Shown one piece after another: positions 4,936 through 5,510 of a stretch of 5,510 nucleotides of DNA. The translations under genes and the position numbers were made by a program. A model generated the notes under the pieces. It made no database searches and was not told the origin of the DNA. It saw nothing but the letters and a program-made list of their open reading frames with translations. Position 1 is the stretch's first letter; each line of letters begins with the position of its first letter. This DNA is from Nitrososphaerales archaeon (lineage in GTDB: Archaea > Thermoproteota > Nitrososphaeria > Nitrososphaerales > UBA183): positions 1 through 5,510 of the forward strand of contig JASIEW010000030.1 in NCBI GenBank assembly GCA_030045755.1, given 5' to 3'.

Positions 4936-5510
4936 TTGCTGAGGAGCGGCAGGGAGCCGTACTGGAAGAGGAAGGTCAAAGAGACCGTGGAAAGGAGAGC
5001 CAGACTCGGCTCGCTGTATGATGTGAAGGCCCTGGAAGCCATCTCTGACGGCGTCAAGCAGTGGCAGTCGAGGGTGTACGACGACTGGGAGAAGGGATTG
5101 TCAGAGTTGCGACAAGACTATCAGACGGCCTCAGGGATTCCGCTGAAGCCCCTCTATACGCCGGGCGACGTGGGCGACCTCGACTATTCCGCGCAAGGGT
5201 TCCCCGGAGTGTTTCCCTTCGAGAGGGGTGTCCATCCGAGCATGTACAGGGGAAGACTATGGACGATGAGGATGTTCTCCGGGTTCGGGACGCCTGAAGA
5301 CACGAACAAGAGACTCAAGCACCTGCTCGAGCACGGAGAGACTGGCCTCAGCATAGCCTTCGACATGCCTACGCTCTACGGATACGACTGTGACCATGAC
5401 AGAGCTCACGGAGAGGTCGGCAGGTGCGGAGTCAACGTCTCGTCGCTCAAAGACATGGAAGTGATCTTCGGCGGCATACCTCTCGACAAGGTAAGCACCT
5501 CGATGACGAT
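4936..5510 (+). CDS. B12-dependent acyl-CoA mutase large subunit (methylmalonyl-CoA mutase type), N-terminal part
   Basis: The first 191 codons of a coenzyme B12-dependent carbon-skeleton mutase; the gene runs off the right edge. The frame reads [15 protein letters not shown] (65-79), [20 protein letters not shown] (93-112), [13 protein letters not shown] (114-126), [18 protein letters not shown] (134-151), GEVGRCGV (159-166) and [12 protein letters not shown] (180-191), the substrate-binding TIM-barrel entrance of the family. Aligned to Propionibacterium methylmalonyl-CoA mutase, the channel residues Met78, Arg82, Thr85 and Arg87 are kept (Met103, Arg107, Thr110, Arg112), but Tyr89 is Phe114, as in isobutyryl-CoA mutases. 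The second specificity residue (Arg207) lies outside the window, as does any B12 domain. TTG at 4936 is chosen from the TATA-like box 30 bp upstream; it gives a basic extension of about 25 residues before the conserved region. CTG 4939, GTG 4987 and GTG 5023 are alternatives, and the frame stays open upstream. The divergent meaB supports B12 dependence. Confidence 0.9.
   Translation, partial: MLRSGREPYWKRKVKETVERRARLGSLYDVKALEAISDGVKQWQSRVYDDWEKGLSELRQDYQTASGIPLKPLYTPGDVGDLDYSAQGFPGVFPFERGVHPSMYRGRLWTMRMFSGFGTPEDTNKRLKHLLEHGETGLSIAFDMPTLYGYDCDHDRAHGEVGRCGVNVSSLKDMEVIFGGIPLDKVSTSMT

Noticed and set aside
5061..5297. Plus-strand frame of 78 codons inside the mutase gene
   Set aside because: Out of frame with the mutase reading, which carries long conserved family motifs through the same bases.
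1..5510. CRISPR arrays, tRNA/rRNA genes, insertion sequences, toxin-antitoxin or defence genes
   Set aside because: No spaced direct repeats, no tRNA-like cloverleaf in the short gaps, no transposase motifs; intergenic space is nearly absent and every gene has a housekeeping or metabolic family match.

Overview
This window looks like a compact chromosomal segment of a GC-rich archaeon. Four features point that way: a GPN-loop GTPase (an archaeal/eukaryotic family), TATA-like boxes about 30 nt upstream of several starts in place of bacterial -35/-10 pairs, likely leaderless starts with only one clear Shine-Dalgarno site, and frequent TTG/GTG starts. The flavour suggests the TACK/Thaumarchaeota side, but I cannot place it by reading alone. 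I see no mobile element, CRISPR array, tRNA or rRNA.

Layout. Positions 1-351 hold the C-terminal part of a CinA/MoCF-binding family protein cut by the window edge. It is followed two bases later by a GPN-loop GTPase (354-1112). An alpha/beta hydrolase on the minus strand (1084-1833) overlaps the tail of the GTPase gene and is transcribed divergently from a 2-methylisocitrate lyase gene (1894-2787). The lyase gene is followed after 17 bp by a citrate/2-methylcitrate synthase gene (2805-3917) with a good ribosome binding site. Converging on it, 10 bp away, is a MeaB/ArgK-type GTPase on the minus strand (3928-4851). Divergent from meaB, across 84 bp, is the N-terminal part of a B12-dependent acyl-CoA mutase of the methylmalonyl-CoA mutase type (from 4936, running off the right edge).

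How the genes fit together. The right 3.6 kb is a short-chain acyl-CoA block. The lyase and synthase are two enzymes of the 2-methylcitrate cycle (propionyl-CoA plus oxaloacetate to pyruvate plus succinate). The mutase and its GTPase chaperone belong to the methylmalonyl-CoA route to succinyl-CoA, or to a related acyl-CoA isomerisation. Two routes that usually replace each other therefore lie side by side. The mutase carries Phe where typical methylmalonyl-CoA mutases have the substrate-contacting Tyr, which leaves its substrate open.

Nothing here is a wholly new kind of system. The points most worth checking are the mutase specificity, the pairing of the two propionyl-CoA routes, and the compact divergent promoters with a repeated TATA-like decamer.
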